Shown here one piece after another: positions 16,608-24,250 of a stretch of DNA of 64,000 bases (its first letter is position 1; each line of letters opens with the position of its first letter). The notes below the pieces were generated by a model. That model saw only the letters and a program-made list of their open reading frames with translations, was not told the DNA's origin and did no database searches. Where the stretch lies: the NCBI GenBank assembly GCA_038237745.1, contig JBBRYJ010000001.1, forward strand, positions 496,001-560,000. The letters are read 5' to 3'. Source of the stretch: DASQEH01 sp038237745. GTDB lineage: Bacteria > Actinomycetota > Actinomycetes > Propionibacteriales > Nocardioidaceae. Made by a program: the position numbers and the translations under genes.

Positions 16608-16613
16608 GGCGCC

Positions 16614-17615
16614 GTGGACCTCGGCAGTTGGCAACCGCTGCGGAAGGCCTGGTCCCAGGCCTTGTACTCCCAGGGCGGCTTCTACACCTGGGCGCGCCCC
16701 GTCGAACACTTCCGTACATCGGTTCATGCGAGCCCGTTGTTCGCCGACGCGCTGCTGAGGCTGGTGCGAAACAGTGGCCTAGGTGCGGTGGTCGACCTAG
16801 GCGCCGGTGACGGTGAGCTACTTCGACAGCTGCACACCGCCGAGCCAGATGTCGAGCTTGTCGGGGTCGAGCTCCGCTCGCGGCCGACGAACCTGCACCG
16901 TAGTATCGGCTGGCGCGACACCCTTCCGGACGGCATCGAGGGGCTGCTCGTCGCCAACGAGCTGCTGGACAACATTCCCTGTGACGTGGTGGAGCGGGAT
17001 CCGGCCGGGCGGCTGCGACAGGTCGAGGTGCAGCCAGGCACCGGGAGCGAACGCCTGGGCCCAGAGGTGAGCGACCAGGCGGCGCAGTGGGTCGACCGCT
17101 GGTGGCCGCTTGCAGAGCCGGGCCAGCGAGCCGAGGTCGGAGTGACACGCGACGAGACGTGGGTGGCTGCCTGCGGCCACGTGCGCGATGGAGTGTGCAT
17201 CGCCGTCGACTTCGGCCACGTCCGGGAGAACCGCCCGATGGCTGCCACGTTGTCGTCCTACCGATCGGGACGCCAGACACCACTGACCCTCGACGGTACT
17301 TGCGACATCACGGCCGCCGTTGCGGTGGACGCCGTTGCCGCAGCAGTAGATGGGGCACTGACGAGGCAGCGAGACGTGCTCCAGGGGCTGGGCGTGTCCG
17401 GCTCGCGCCCCGCCCACCGGCTGGCCAGCAGCGACCCGTCGGCGTACGTGCGCGCGCTGGCTTCGGCCAGTAGTGCCGTCGAGCTCACCGATGTGGCTGG
17501 ACTCGGTGGCCACTACTGGGTGACAACCCAGAGGCATCCACAGCCGTCCGTTGCCGTCACTCCCAGCAGATACCAGGCCGAAGAGCCGGCATGCGAGCAT
17601 GGCTGGCGTGACTGA
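16614..17615 (+). CDS. MidA/NDUFAF7-like SAM-dependent methyltransferase
   Basis: A 333-residue protein. The opening (QGGFYTWARPVEHFRTSVHASPLFADAL, split here by spacing of motifs) and the SAM motif VVDLGAGDGELLRQL near residue 60 match the COG1565 family, with LLVANELLDNIPCDVV as the post-motif. The eukaryotic member NDUFAF7/MidA dimethylates an arginine of the 49-kDa complex I subunit NDUFS2. Here the next gene, overlapping by 17 nt, encodes the NDUFS2 homologue NuoD. The neighbourhood therefore supports NuoD as substrate, but this is inference. GTG at 16614 is set by the leaderless -10. Confidence 0.82.
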   Translation: MDLGSWQPLRKAWSQALYSQGGFYTWARPVEHFRTSVHASPLFADALLRLVRNSGLGAVVDLGAGDGELLRQLHTAEPDVELVGVELRSRPTNLHRSIGWRDTLPDGIEGLLVANELLDNIPCDVVERDPAGRLRQVEVQPGTGSERLGPEVSDQAAQWVDRWWPLAEPGQRAEVGVTRDETWVAACGHVRDGVCIAVDFGHVRENRPMAATLSSYRSGRQTPLTLDGTCDITAAVAVDAVAAAVDGALTRQRDVLQGLGVSGSRPAHRLASSDPSAYVRALASASSAVELTDVAGLGGHYWVTTQRHPQPSVAVTPSRYQAEEPACEHGWRD

Positions 17616-18810
17616 GGAGCGTGTCGTAGGCCTCGGGGCCGGAGCAACGGGCTTCGCGGGGTACGAGCGCGGAGGTACCGGGCAGAGTAGCGAGCTCGCG
17701 ACCGAGGACATGATCCTCAACATCGGCCCGCAGCATCCTGCTACCCACGGAGTGCTCCGGCTCAAGCTGCTCCTAGACGGAGAGCGGATCGTCACCTGCG
17801 AGCCCATCGTCGGGTACATGCACCGAGGCGTCGAGAAGCTGTTCGAGGTTCGCGACTACCGCCAGATCGTGGTCCTCGCCAACCGCCACGACTGGCTGTC
17901 GGCCTTCTCGTCCGAGCTCGGCGTCGTGATGGCCGTCGAGCGCATGCTCGGGATGGAGGTCCCGGCCCGTGCGGTCTGGGCGCGGACGCTCCTGGCGGAG
18001 CTCAACCGGGTGCTCAACCACCTGATGTTCCTCGGGTCCTATCCTCTCGAGATCGGCGCCATCACGCCGATCTTCTATGCCTTCCGCGAGCGAGAGACGA
18101 TCCAGGAGGTGATGGAGGAGATCTCGGGCGGCCGGATGCACTACATGTTCAACCGAGTCGGCGGCCTGAAGGAGGATCTCCCGGCCGGCTGGCTCGGACG
18201 GACGTCGGCGGCCGTGGGCGCCGTCCGCTCGCGCCTGCCGCAGATCGAGGACCTGATCTTCGGCAACGAGATCTTCCGGGCTCGCACTCGTGGCGTTGGC
18301 ATCTTGTCCCCCGAGGCGATCGCACAGTACGGCGTGAGCGGCCCCATCGCGCGCGCCTCGGGTGTCGACTTCGACCTCAGGCGCGACGACCCCTACCTCG
18401 CCTACGACGCGCTGATCGAGTCCGGGGTCCTCAAGATCCCTGTCCGCCACGAAGGAGACTGCTACGCCCGGTATGGCCTACTGCTCGACCAGGTCAAGGT
18501 CTCGCTCGCCCTCGCCGACGCGTGCATCGCCATGCTCGGCGAACTCCCTACGGGACCCATCAACGTCAGACTGCCGAAGATCGTCAAGGCTCCCGAGGGC
18601 CACACCTACTGCTGGACCGAGAACCCGCTCGGTATCAACGGCTACTTCCTCGTCTCGCGTGGCGAGAAGACACCCTGGCGGCTGAAGCTGCGGTCGGCGT
18701 CGTTCAACAACATCGCGGTGCTGCCGTCGCTGCTCACCGGATGCTTGGTCGCCGACATGGTGGCCATCTTGGGCTCGATGTTCTTCGTCGTGGGCGACAT
18801 CGACAAGTAG
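17599..18810 (+). CDS. nuoD: NADH-quinone oxidoreductase subunit D homologue (stand-alone)
   Basis: A 403-residue homologue of the 49-kDa complex I subunit. It carries LNIGPQHPATHGVLRL, VGYMHRGVEKLFE, LNRVLNHLMFLG, FYAFRERETIQEVMEEISGG and MHYMFNRVGG. The Tyr/His-bearing quinone-site region near HPATHG and the HRG segment near the methylated Arg of NDUFS2 are kept. The C-terminus ends GDIDK, a usual ending for the family. No other nuo gene is in the window, so this may be a second copy. ATG 17599 overlaps the methyltransferase by 17 nt; GTG 17608 is an alternative. Confidence 0.9.
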   Translation: MAGVTEERVVGLGAGATGFAGYERGGTGQSSELATEDMILNIGPQHPATHGVLRLKLLLDGERIVTCEPIVGYMHRGVEKLFEVRDYRQIVVLANRHDWLSAFSSELGVVMAVERMLGMEVPARAVWARTLLAELNRVLNHLMFLGSYPLEIGAITPIFYAFRERETIQEVMEEISGGRMHYMFNRVGGLKEDLPAGWLGRTSAAVGAVRSRLPQIEDLIFGNEIFRARTRGVGILSPEAIAQYGVSGPIARASGVDFDLRRDDPYLAYDALIESGVLKIPVRHEGDCYARYGLLLDQVKVSLALADACIAMLGELPTGPINVRLPKIVKAPEGHTYCWTENPLGINGYFLVSRGEKTPWRLKLRSASFNNIAVLPSLLTGCLVADMVAILGSMFFVVGDIDK

Positions 18811-18880
18811 GGCGCGCTCCCACCGTCCCGGGTCAGGCGCCGACGACACCGGAACCGGGAGGCAGTTCGGCGGGAGTGGG

Positions 18881-19792
18881 TCAGCCGAGGCCGACCGACG
18901 ACAACCAGTCCGTCGCGACCGTTGTGGGGTCCTCCTTCGCGTAGACCTTCTTGAGCAGGTCGGTGAGGGTCTGCGTGTCGAGCTTGGCCGAGATGGCGTT
19001 GAGCGTGGTCTTCACCTGGTCGGTCGCCTTGGTCTCGTTGATGAGCGGCAACACGTTCTGCGCTGCGAAGTTGTTCTGGGGGTCCTCGAGGACGACAAAG
19101 TTGTTGTCCGGGATCGAGGGGTCCGTCGTGAACAGGTCGGCGGCGTCCACCTGGCCGTTCTTCAGCGCGCTCACGGTCAGGGGTCCGCCGGTGTCGAGCG
19201 TCTTGTAGGAGCCGAACGTGACACCGTAGTTCTTCGCCAGACCGGGGATACCGTCCGGCCGGGTCTTGAACTCCGGAGGCCCACCGAACGTGAGGTCGCC
19301 AGCGACCGGCTTCAGGTCGGCGATGGACGTGAGGTTGTACTGCGACGCGGTGTCCTGGCTGACGACAATGGCGTCCTTGTCCTCGGCGCTGGACTTGTCG
19401 AGCACGACGAGGCCCGAGGGTACGGCGTCCTGGAGAGCAGTGAAGACATCGTCGGAGCTGACCGCGGTCGCCCCGCTGTCGAAGTACTGCAGCAGCACGC
19501 CGCTGTACTCGGGGATCAGGTCGATGGAGCCGTCCTTCAGGCCAGGGATGTAGGCCTCCCTGCTTCCGATGTTCAGCTTGGTCGAGACCTTGACACCGCC
19601 CGCCTTGAGCGCCTCGGCGTAGATCGTCGCCAACAGCACGTTCTCGGGGAAGTTGGCGGAGCCCACGACGATCGTGTCGGACGGTGCCTGCCCCCCCGTG
19701 TCGGTCGTGGTCGGGTCACTGTTCCCGCAGGCCGTGGCGGCCAGGGCGGTCGCGGTGAGTACCGCTCCAAAAACCAGCTTGGTGCGTTTCAT
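18881..19792 (-). CDS. Osmoprotectant-type ABC transporter substrate-binding lipoprotein
   Basis: A 303-residue lipoprotein. The signal peptide ends in a lipobox (TALAATAC, Cys at about 22). The mature part begins DTIVVGSANFPENVLLATIYAEALKAGG and has DGSIDLIPEYSGVLLQY and VLPLINE, the pattern of OpuAC/OsmF/ProX-type binding proteins for quaternary amines such as glycine betaine, choline or carnitine. The ligand cage cannot be resolved by eye. It is the last gene of a four-gene minus-strand operon with two permeases and a CBS-domain ATPase. A clear GGAG site precedes the ATG. Confidence 0.9.
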   Translation of the reverse strand: MKRTKLVFGAVLTATALAATACGNSDPTTTDTGGQAPSDTIVVGSANFPENVLLATIYAEALKAGGVKVSTKLNIGSREAYIPGLKDGSIDLIPEYSGVLLQYFDSGATAVSSDDVFTALQDAVPSGLVVLDKSSAEDKDAIVVSQDTASQYNLTSIADLKPVAGDLTFGGPPEFKTRPDGIPGLAKNYGVTFGSYKTLDTGGPLTVSALKNGQVDAADLFTTDPSIPDNNFVVLEDPQNNFAAQNVLPLINETKATDQVKTTLNAISAKLDTQTLTDLLKKVYAKEDPTTVATDWLSSVGLG

Positions 19793-19861
19793 GCTCTCTC
19801 CTCTGTCGGTTCTCTTGCGGTTTCACTGCTGACGAAGCCCCTGCATGACGCTCCGCCTGGA

Positions 19862-20653
19862 CTAGCTCGCGGACGTCACCCTGCGACGTTGCGACGTCAC
19901 CTCGGGTGCCTCGACGTGCTCGACACCGTCAGCCGGCTCTTCGACGGACGCCCCGTCCCTCTTGGCGTACCGTCCCGAGATGCCTCGCGACACGATGCCC
20001 CGCTGCACCATCGCCAGCACAAAGTCGGCGAGCATCGCCAGCAAGGCGACGACCAACGCTCCGGAGGCCATCTGCGGGTAGTCCTGCTGCGCCTGTCCGT
20101 CGAAGACATAGCGGCCGAGCCCGCCGAGCGAGACGTATGCGGCGATGGTGGCGGTGGCGACGACCTGCAGGGTCGCACTGCGGAACCCGGACATGATCAA
20201 GGGGAGCGCGCACGGCAGCTCCACCTTGAACAGCACCTGGCTCCCCGTCATCCCCATCCCCTTTGCCGCGTCTCGCGCCGCCGCGTCGACGTTCTGCACG
20301 CCCGCATAGGTGTTGCTCAAGATGGACGGGATGGCCAGCAGTACCAGCACGATCTCGGACGGGATGAGGTACGCCGCATCACCCTTGCCCTGGATGTGCG
20401 GCGAGATGAGGACGACGAAGAAGATGAGCAGCCCGATCGTGGGGAGAGCTCGCAGCGAGTTCGCGATCCCAGCCACGACGGCGGTTCCCTTGCCCGTGTG
20501 CCCGATCAGCAGACCGAGCGGAAGCGCGATGACGAGGGCGATCAGCAGTGCGATGGCGCAGTACTGGACGTGCTCGAGAAGACGGGTGGGGAACCCGTCG
20601 GGACCCTGCCAGTGCTCGGAGGCGAAGAGGTAGGAGCCGATGTCGGAGATCAT
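19862..20653 (-). CDS. Osmoprotectant-type ABC transporter permease
   Basis: A 263-residue membrane protein with about six hydrophobic segments (IALLIALVIALPLGLLIGH, LPTIGLLIFFVVLI, IVLVLLAIPSILSN). The inner-membrane permease loop is AARDAAKGMGMTGSQVLFKVELP, of the EAA type. It belongs to the OpuCB/OpuCD or YehW/YehY class. The basic C-terminal tail, about 35 residues, is longer than usual. The start codon shares one base with the stop of the upstream permease (TGATG), so translation is coupled. Confidence 0.9.
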   Translation of the reverse strand: MISDIGSYLFASEHWQGPDGFPTRLLEHVQYCAIALLIALVIALPLGLLIGHTGKGTAVVAGIANSLRALPTIGLLIFFVVLISPHIQGKGDAAYLIPSEIVLVLLAIPSILSNTYAGVQNVDAAARDAAKGMGMTGSQVLFKVELPCALPLIMSGFRSATLQVVATATIAAYVSLGGLGRYVFDGQAQQDYPQMASGALVVALLAMLADFVLAMVQRGIVSRGISGRYAKRDGASVEEPADGVEHVEAPEVTSQRRRVTSAS

Positions 20654-21297
20654 CAGGGCTTCACCGCCCTTCGCCAGGGCGTCAATAGTCGGGTCGTCGT
20701 CACGATCACCGTGTCGAAGACGAGCGCAAGCGCGACGCAGAGCACGATCCCGATGATGATGGGCGTGAAGTACGAAAGCTGGAACCCGGTGGTGAACAGC
20801 TGCCCCAGCTCCGGCACCCCGATCGTGGCTGCGACGGCGACGAGGCTGACGTTCGAGACCGCCGCCACCCTCAGACCGGCCGCGATGACCGGCACCGCGA
20901 TCGGGAGCTCCACCGAGATCAGCCGCTGGAAGCGCCGGTACCCCATCGCTGTCGCAGCCTGGGCCACCTCGTCCGGCACTGCGCTCAGTCCGTCAGCGAC
21001 CACTCTGACCAGAAGGGCCACCGTGTAGATGGTGAGGGCGACCGCGACGTTGATCGGGTCGAGGACCTTGGTGCCCAGCATGTCGGGTAGCACGACGAAC
21101 AGGGCGATCGACGGGATCGTGTAGAGGAGCCCTGCGGCACCGACAAGGGGCGGGTAGAGCCATCGGTTACGGGTCGCCAACCAGCCGAGCGGGAGTGAGA
21201 TGAGCAGGCCGAGCACGACCGGCAGGGCGGAGAGCCACGCGTGGTAGCCGAGCCAGGTCAGGATCTCGGAGCGGTGTTGGTCGAAGTAGGTCACCAT
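20653..21297 (-). CDS. Osmoprotectant-type ABC transporter permease
   Basis: A 214-residue permease with five or six membrane segments (LPVVLGLLISLPLGWLATR, LVGAAGLLYTIPSIALFVVLP). Its EAA loop is VPDEVAQAATAMGYRRFQRLISVELP. It pairs with the next permease as the two membrane subunits of an OpuC-like importer. It starts one base after the ATPase stop. Confidence 0.9.
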   Translation of the reverse strand: MVTYFDQHRSEILTWLGYHAWLSALPVVLGLLISLPLGWLATRNRWLYPPLVGAAGLLYTIPSIALFVVLPDMLGTKVLDPINVAVALTIYTVALLVRVVADGLSAVPDEVAQAATAMGYRRFQRLISVELPIAVPVIAAGLRVAAVSNVSLVAVAATIGVPELGQLFTTGFQLSYFTPIIIGIVLCVALALVFDTVIVTTTRLLTPWRRAVKP

Positions 21298-21298
21298 C

Positions 21299-22441
21299 TC
21301 AATTGTCGGCTCTCACCGAGACGGCGGACGACCTATCGGCCGCGCGGTTGAGCGACGCCTGGTGATCGATGCGCTCGACTACCTGAGAAGCCGTGACCGA
21401 TCCGACCAGTCGACCGTCCGAGTCGACGATCACCCCACGTCCGGACGGCGACGACAGAGCCGCGTCGAGCACCGCCCGAAGGCTCCCCCCCTCCTCGGCA
21501 AGGGTGCCACCGCGGTGCAGCCCCGCGGCGTCGATCCGACCGGGTGGCGACAACGCCGGTGCAAGCCAGCCCTGAGGCTTCAGCCCGTCGTCCACGACCA
21601 GCACCCAGCCGTCCGTGGCTGCGTCGGCGGCGGCAGTCGTGTCCGAGCCGACTCGCACCGTCGGCTCGTCGGCGGTCGTCAGCCTGCCCGCCGACTCGAA
21701 GCTCAGGGCCCGGTAGCCGCGGTCCTTCCCGACGAACCCTGCGACGAAGGCGTCGATGGGCCGGGTGAGCAGCTCCCCCGGAGGCGCGAGCTGGGCAAGC
21801 TTCCCGCCCACCTGCATGACCGCCACCTCGTCACCGAGCTTGACCGCCTCGTCGATGTCGTGGGTGACGAACACGATGGTCTTGCGCAGCTCCGACTGGA
21901 GCCGCAGGAACTCGTCCTGGAGCTGGCTCCGTACGACCGGGTCGACGGCACTGAAGGGCTCGTCCATCAGCATGACGGGTGGGTCCGCTGCCAGCGCCCG
22001 AGCAACGCCCACCCGCTGCTGCTGACCACCCGAGAGCTGGGCCGGATAGCGCTTGGCGAACCGCGTGTCGAGTCCGACCTGTTCGAGCAGCTCCATCGCA
22101 CGCGCACGGGCCTCTCGACGGTCCTGTCCCAGCAGGATCGGGACTGTGGCGACGTTGTCGACCACCGTGCGGTGAGGGAACAGGCCCGCATGCTGGATGA
22201 CGTACCCCATCCCGCGCCGGAGCTCCGAGGCCGAGAACGTCCCGGTGTCCTTATCGTCGAGCCAGATGGTGCCGGAGGTCGGTTCGATCATCCGGTTGAC
22301 CATGCGCAGCGACGTGGTCTTACCGCACCCCGACGGTCCGACCAGCACAGTGATCTGCCCCGACGGGACCACCAGGTCCAGCTCGTCGACGGCCACTGTG
22401 CCGTCTGGGTACCTCTTCGACACGGAATCGAACCGGATCAC
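21299..22441 (-). CDS. Osmoprotectant-type ABC transporter ATP-binding protein with CBS region
   Basis: A 380-residue OpuCA/ProV-like ATPase. Walker A is VGPSGCGKTT near residue 34, the signature LSGGQQQRVGVARAL near 135, Walker B VMLMDEPFSAVD, and the H-loop VFVTHDIDEA. After the nucleotide-binding domain, residues about 250-370 form a CBS-type region (GRGVIVDSDGRLVGSVTASQVVE). In OpuA-type importers it senses ionic strength. GTG 22441 is preceded by TGGAGG. It is the first gene of the operon and is divergent from the ammonia-lyase-like gene, from which it is separated by a repeat-rich control region. Confidence 0.92.
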   Translation of the reverse strand: MIRFDSVSKRYPDGTVAVDELDLVVPSGQITVLVGPSGCGKTTSLRMVNRMIEPTSGTIWLDDKDTGTFSASELRRGMGYVIQHAGLFPHRTVVDNVATVPILLGQDRREARARAMELLEQVGLDTRFAKRYPAQLSGGQQQRVGVARALAADPPVMLMDEPFSAVDPVVRSQLQDEFLRLQSELRKTIVFVTHDIDEAVKLGDEVAVMQVGGKLAQLAPPGELLTRPIDAFVAGFVGKDRGYRALSFESAGRLTTADEPTVRVGSDTTAAADAATDGWVLVVDDGLKPQGWLAPALSPPGRIDAAGLHRGGTLAEEGGSLRAVLDAALSSPSGRGVIVDSDGRLVGSVTASQVVERIDHQASLNRAADRSSAVSVRADN

Positions 22442-22497
22442 CCGGCCACCTCCATTGTGACTGTCGGCCCGACCTCATCGCCGTGCGCCGACCTATT

Positions 22498-22527
22498 GTG
22501 ACCTATCCCGTCGTGGTCAAAGGTCAC
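22498..22527. promoter_or_regulatory. Inverted repeat in divergent control region
   Basis: GTGACCT at 22498-22504 and AGGTCAC at 22521-22527 form a perfect 7-bp inverted repeat with a 16-nt spacer. On the minus strand a TTGACC hexamer and an AATAGG hexamer 17 nt later overlap it, so it could be the operator of the importer operon. Confidence 0.45.
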
Positions 22528-22561
22528 GAATGTGCTTACGCTTCGCTGTTCTCAACCGCTT

Positions 22562-22593
22562 ATGCGTTTCACACACGTGCTGATGCGTTTCAC
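22562..22593. repeat. Direct repeat pair ATGCGTTTCAC in divergent control region
   Basis: The 11-mer ATGCGTTTCAC occurs at 22562-22572 and again at 22583-22593. The 21-bp period is two helical turns, as expected for two protomers bound on one DNA face. It lies between the importer operon and the ammonia-lyase-like gene. Confidence 0.5.
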
Positions 22594-22729
22594 CTGGCCA
22601 CCCGCTGTTCCAATCGCCGACACCCCTATTGGGGACGCCGCCGAAAATGGGCGACGACGGTGCGCCCGGCTCGCAGAACATGTCGATGAGACACTTGCGC
22701 CACTCGCAGAGCGCTGGTGAGGAGACCGT

Positions 22730-24157
22730 GTGATCGACATCGACGGAGTCCTGCTCCGCTGCGCCGACATCGTCGCGGTTGCCCGTGCCCGTGAACAGGT
22801 GGCTCTCACAGCCGAAGCTCGCCTGCGGGCCACCCGCTCGAACGAGCTGGCGGAGCGGATCGCGGCGGTTCGCCCCGTCTATGGCAGGTCGACCGGAGTG
22901 GGTGCCAACCGCGACGTGGGGCTCGACGGCACATCGAGGCAGGCGCTTGCCCTGTTACGCAGTCATGCGACGTCGGCAGGGCGGCCACGTGCACCGGAGC
23001 GAGTGCGGGCGATGCTCGTCGTGCGTCTCAACCAGCTGGCTGCCGGCGGCAGCGGAGCGTCGCCTGCTCTCCTCGACAGCCTCGTCCAGATGCTCTCGGC
23101 GAATGCGCTGCCGGCCGTCCGAGAACTCGGGAGCATCGGTACGGGCGACCTCCCAGCGCTTGCGACCATCGCCCTCGCGCTCGCGGGAGAGACAGCGACG
23201 TCAACCGCCCTGCCCGCTGTCCGGTTCGGTGCGCACGACGCGTTGTCCTTCATGAGCAGCAACGCAGGGGTGATCGGCGACTCCGCGCTGGCGTGCGCCG
23301 ATCTGGACATGGTGGCACGAGCCGGTGTCGTCGTCGCTGGGCTGACCTTCACAGCTGTGCAGGGCAACCCGGAGGCGTTCTCCGAGGCCGTGGAGCGGGT
23401 CACCCCGTTCGCCGGGTCTCAGCAGGTGTGCCGCTGGATGAGGTCACTCACTGAGGTCGACAGAGCACCCGCCAGAATTCAGGACTCCTTCGGGCTCAGG
23501 ACGATGCCTCAGGTGCACGGGGCGCTTCTCGACGCGCTCGGCAGGGTGGACGACGTGGCCGTCCGCCTCGCCAACGCCCCCGCGGAGAATCCGGTGGTGC
23601 TGCCGGGTGAGGGAGGAGTCGAAGGAAAGCTCGCCCACCACGGAGGGTTCCATGCGGCGTACCTCGGCATCGCGCTGGACGCCGCCGGCAACGCCGCCGG
23701 GCAGTCCGCCACGTTGGTGCTCTCCCGGCTGTCCGGTCTCAACGAGCCCGCGCTGACCGGACAACAGCCTTTCCTGGGCGACGGCACTCCTGGTGCGTCG
23801 GGGGCGATGATGCTCGAGTATGTCGCCGCTTCTGCCCTCGCAGATCTACGCCTTGCCGCCCTGCCGTCGGGAGCACAGTCGGTAGTGCTCTCTCGTGGCG
23901 TCGAGGAGGACGCCAGCTTCGCCTCGCACTCCGCCCGAAAGCTGGCCGGCACGGTTCCCGCTCTGACCGTCTTGGTGGCGTGCGAGCTCGTAGCCGCGAT
24001 GCGGGCTCTGCGTTTCCAGCGGCGGCCGATTCCTAGGGGGCTGCAGAGGGCGCTGCACCTGTGCGTCAGCCTTCCCACCAGCGTCGAGGACCGCGACCTC
24101 AGCCCCGATATCGAGGCCGCGGAGAGTGTCCTTCCTGCCCTCGCAGAGCTGCTGTAG
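22730..24157 (+). CDS. Aromatic amino acid/histidine ammonia-lyase family protein with abnormal MIO motif
   Basis: A 475-residue PF00221 homologue. The N-terminal catalytic Tyr is kept at residue 51 (VYGRSTGVGANRDV). The cofactor loop is not standard: where family members have GASGDL, this has SIGTGDLPALA (residues 135-145). The Ala-Ser-Gly that cyclises to MIO is thus missing one residue and Ser is Thr138. The later QDxYSxR motif is QDSFGLR (251-257), so its Tyr is Phe254. Deamination by the classical mechanism is therefore doubtful. GTG 22730 has GGAG seven bases upstream. The gene is divergent from an osmoprotectant-type importer and followed by a LacI regulator, so it may act on a nitrogenous substrate that the importer brings in. 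Confidence 0.85.
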   Translation: MIDIDGVLLRCADIVAVARAREQVALTAEARLRATRSNELAERIAAVRPVYGRSTGVGANRDVGLDGTSRQALALLRSHATSAGRPRAPERVRAMLVVRLNQLAAGGSGASPALLDSLVQMLSANALPAVRELGSIGTGDLPALATIALALAGETATSTALPAVRFGAHDALSFMSSNAGVIGDSALACADLDMVARAGVVVAGLTFTAVQGNPEAFSEAVERVTPFAGSQQVCRWMRSLTEVDRAPARIQDSFGLRTMPQVHGALLDALGRVDDVAVRLANAPAENPVVLPGEGGVEGKLAHHGGFHAAYLGIALDAAGNAAGQSATLVLSRLSGLNEPALTGQQPFLGDGTPGASGAMMLEYVAASALADLRLAALPSGAQSVVLSRGVEEDASFASHSARKLAGTVPALTVLVACELVAAMRALRFQRRPIPRGLQRALHLCVSLPTSVEDRDLSPDIEAAESVLPALAELL

Positions 24158-24238
24158 CGCTACGCGAGACCGCCTACGCACATCGGCGCCCGCTTGTGCC
24201 TCGTGGTCGGTTCGCGAGGTCTTGTCACCCCATCTCGA

Positions 24239-24244
24239 TACGCT
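24239..24244 (+). promoter_or_regulatory. -10 element of leaderless LacI-family gene
   Basis: TACGCT, six bases before the GTG at 24251. It chooses this start over in-frame codons further upstream. Confidence 0.55.
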
Positions 24245-24250
24245 GGCCGT

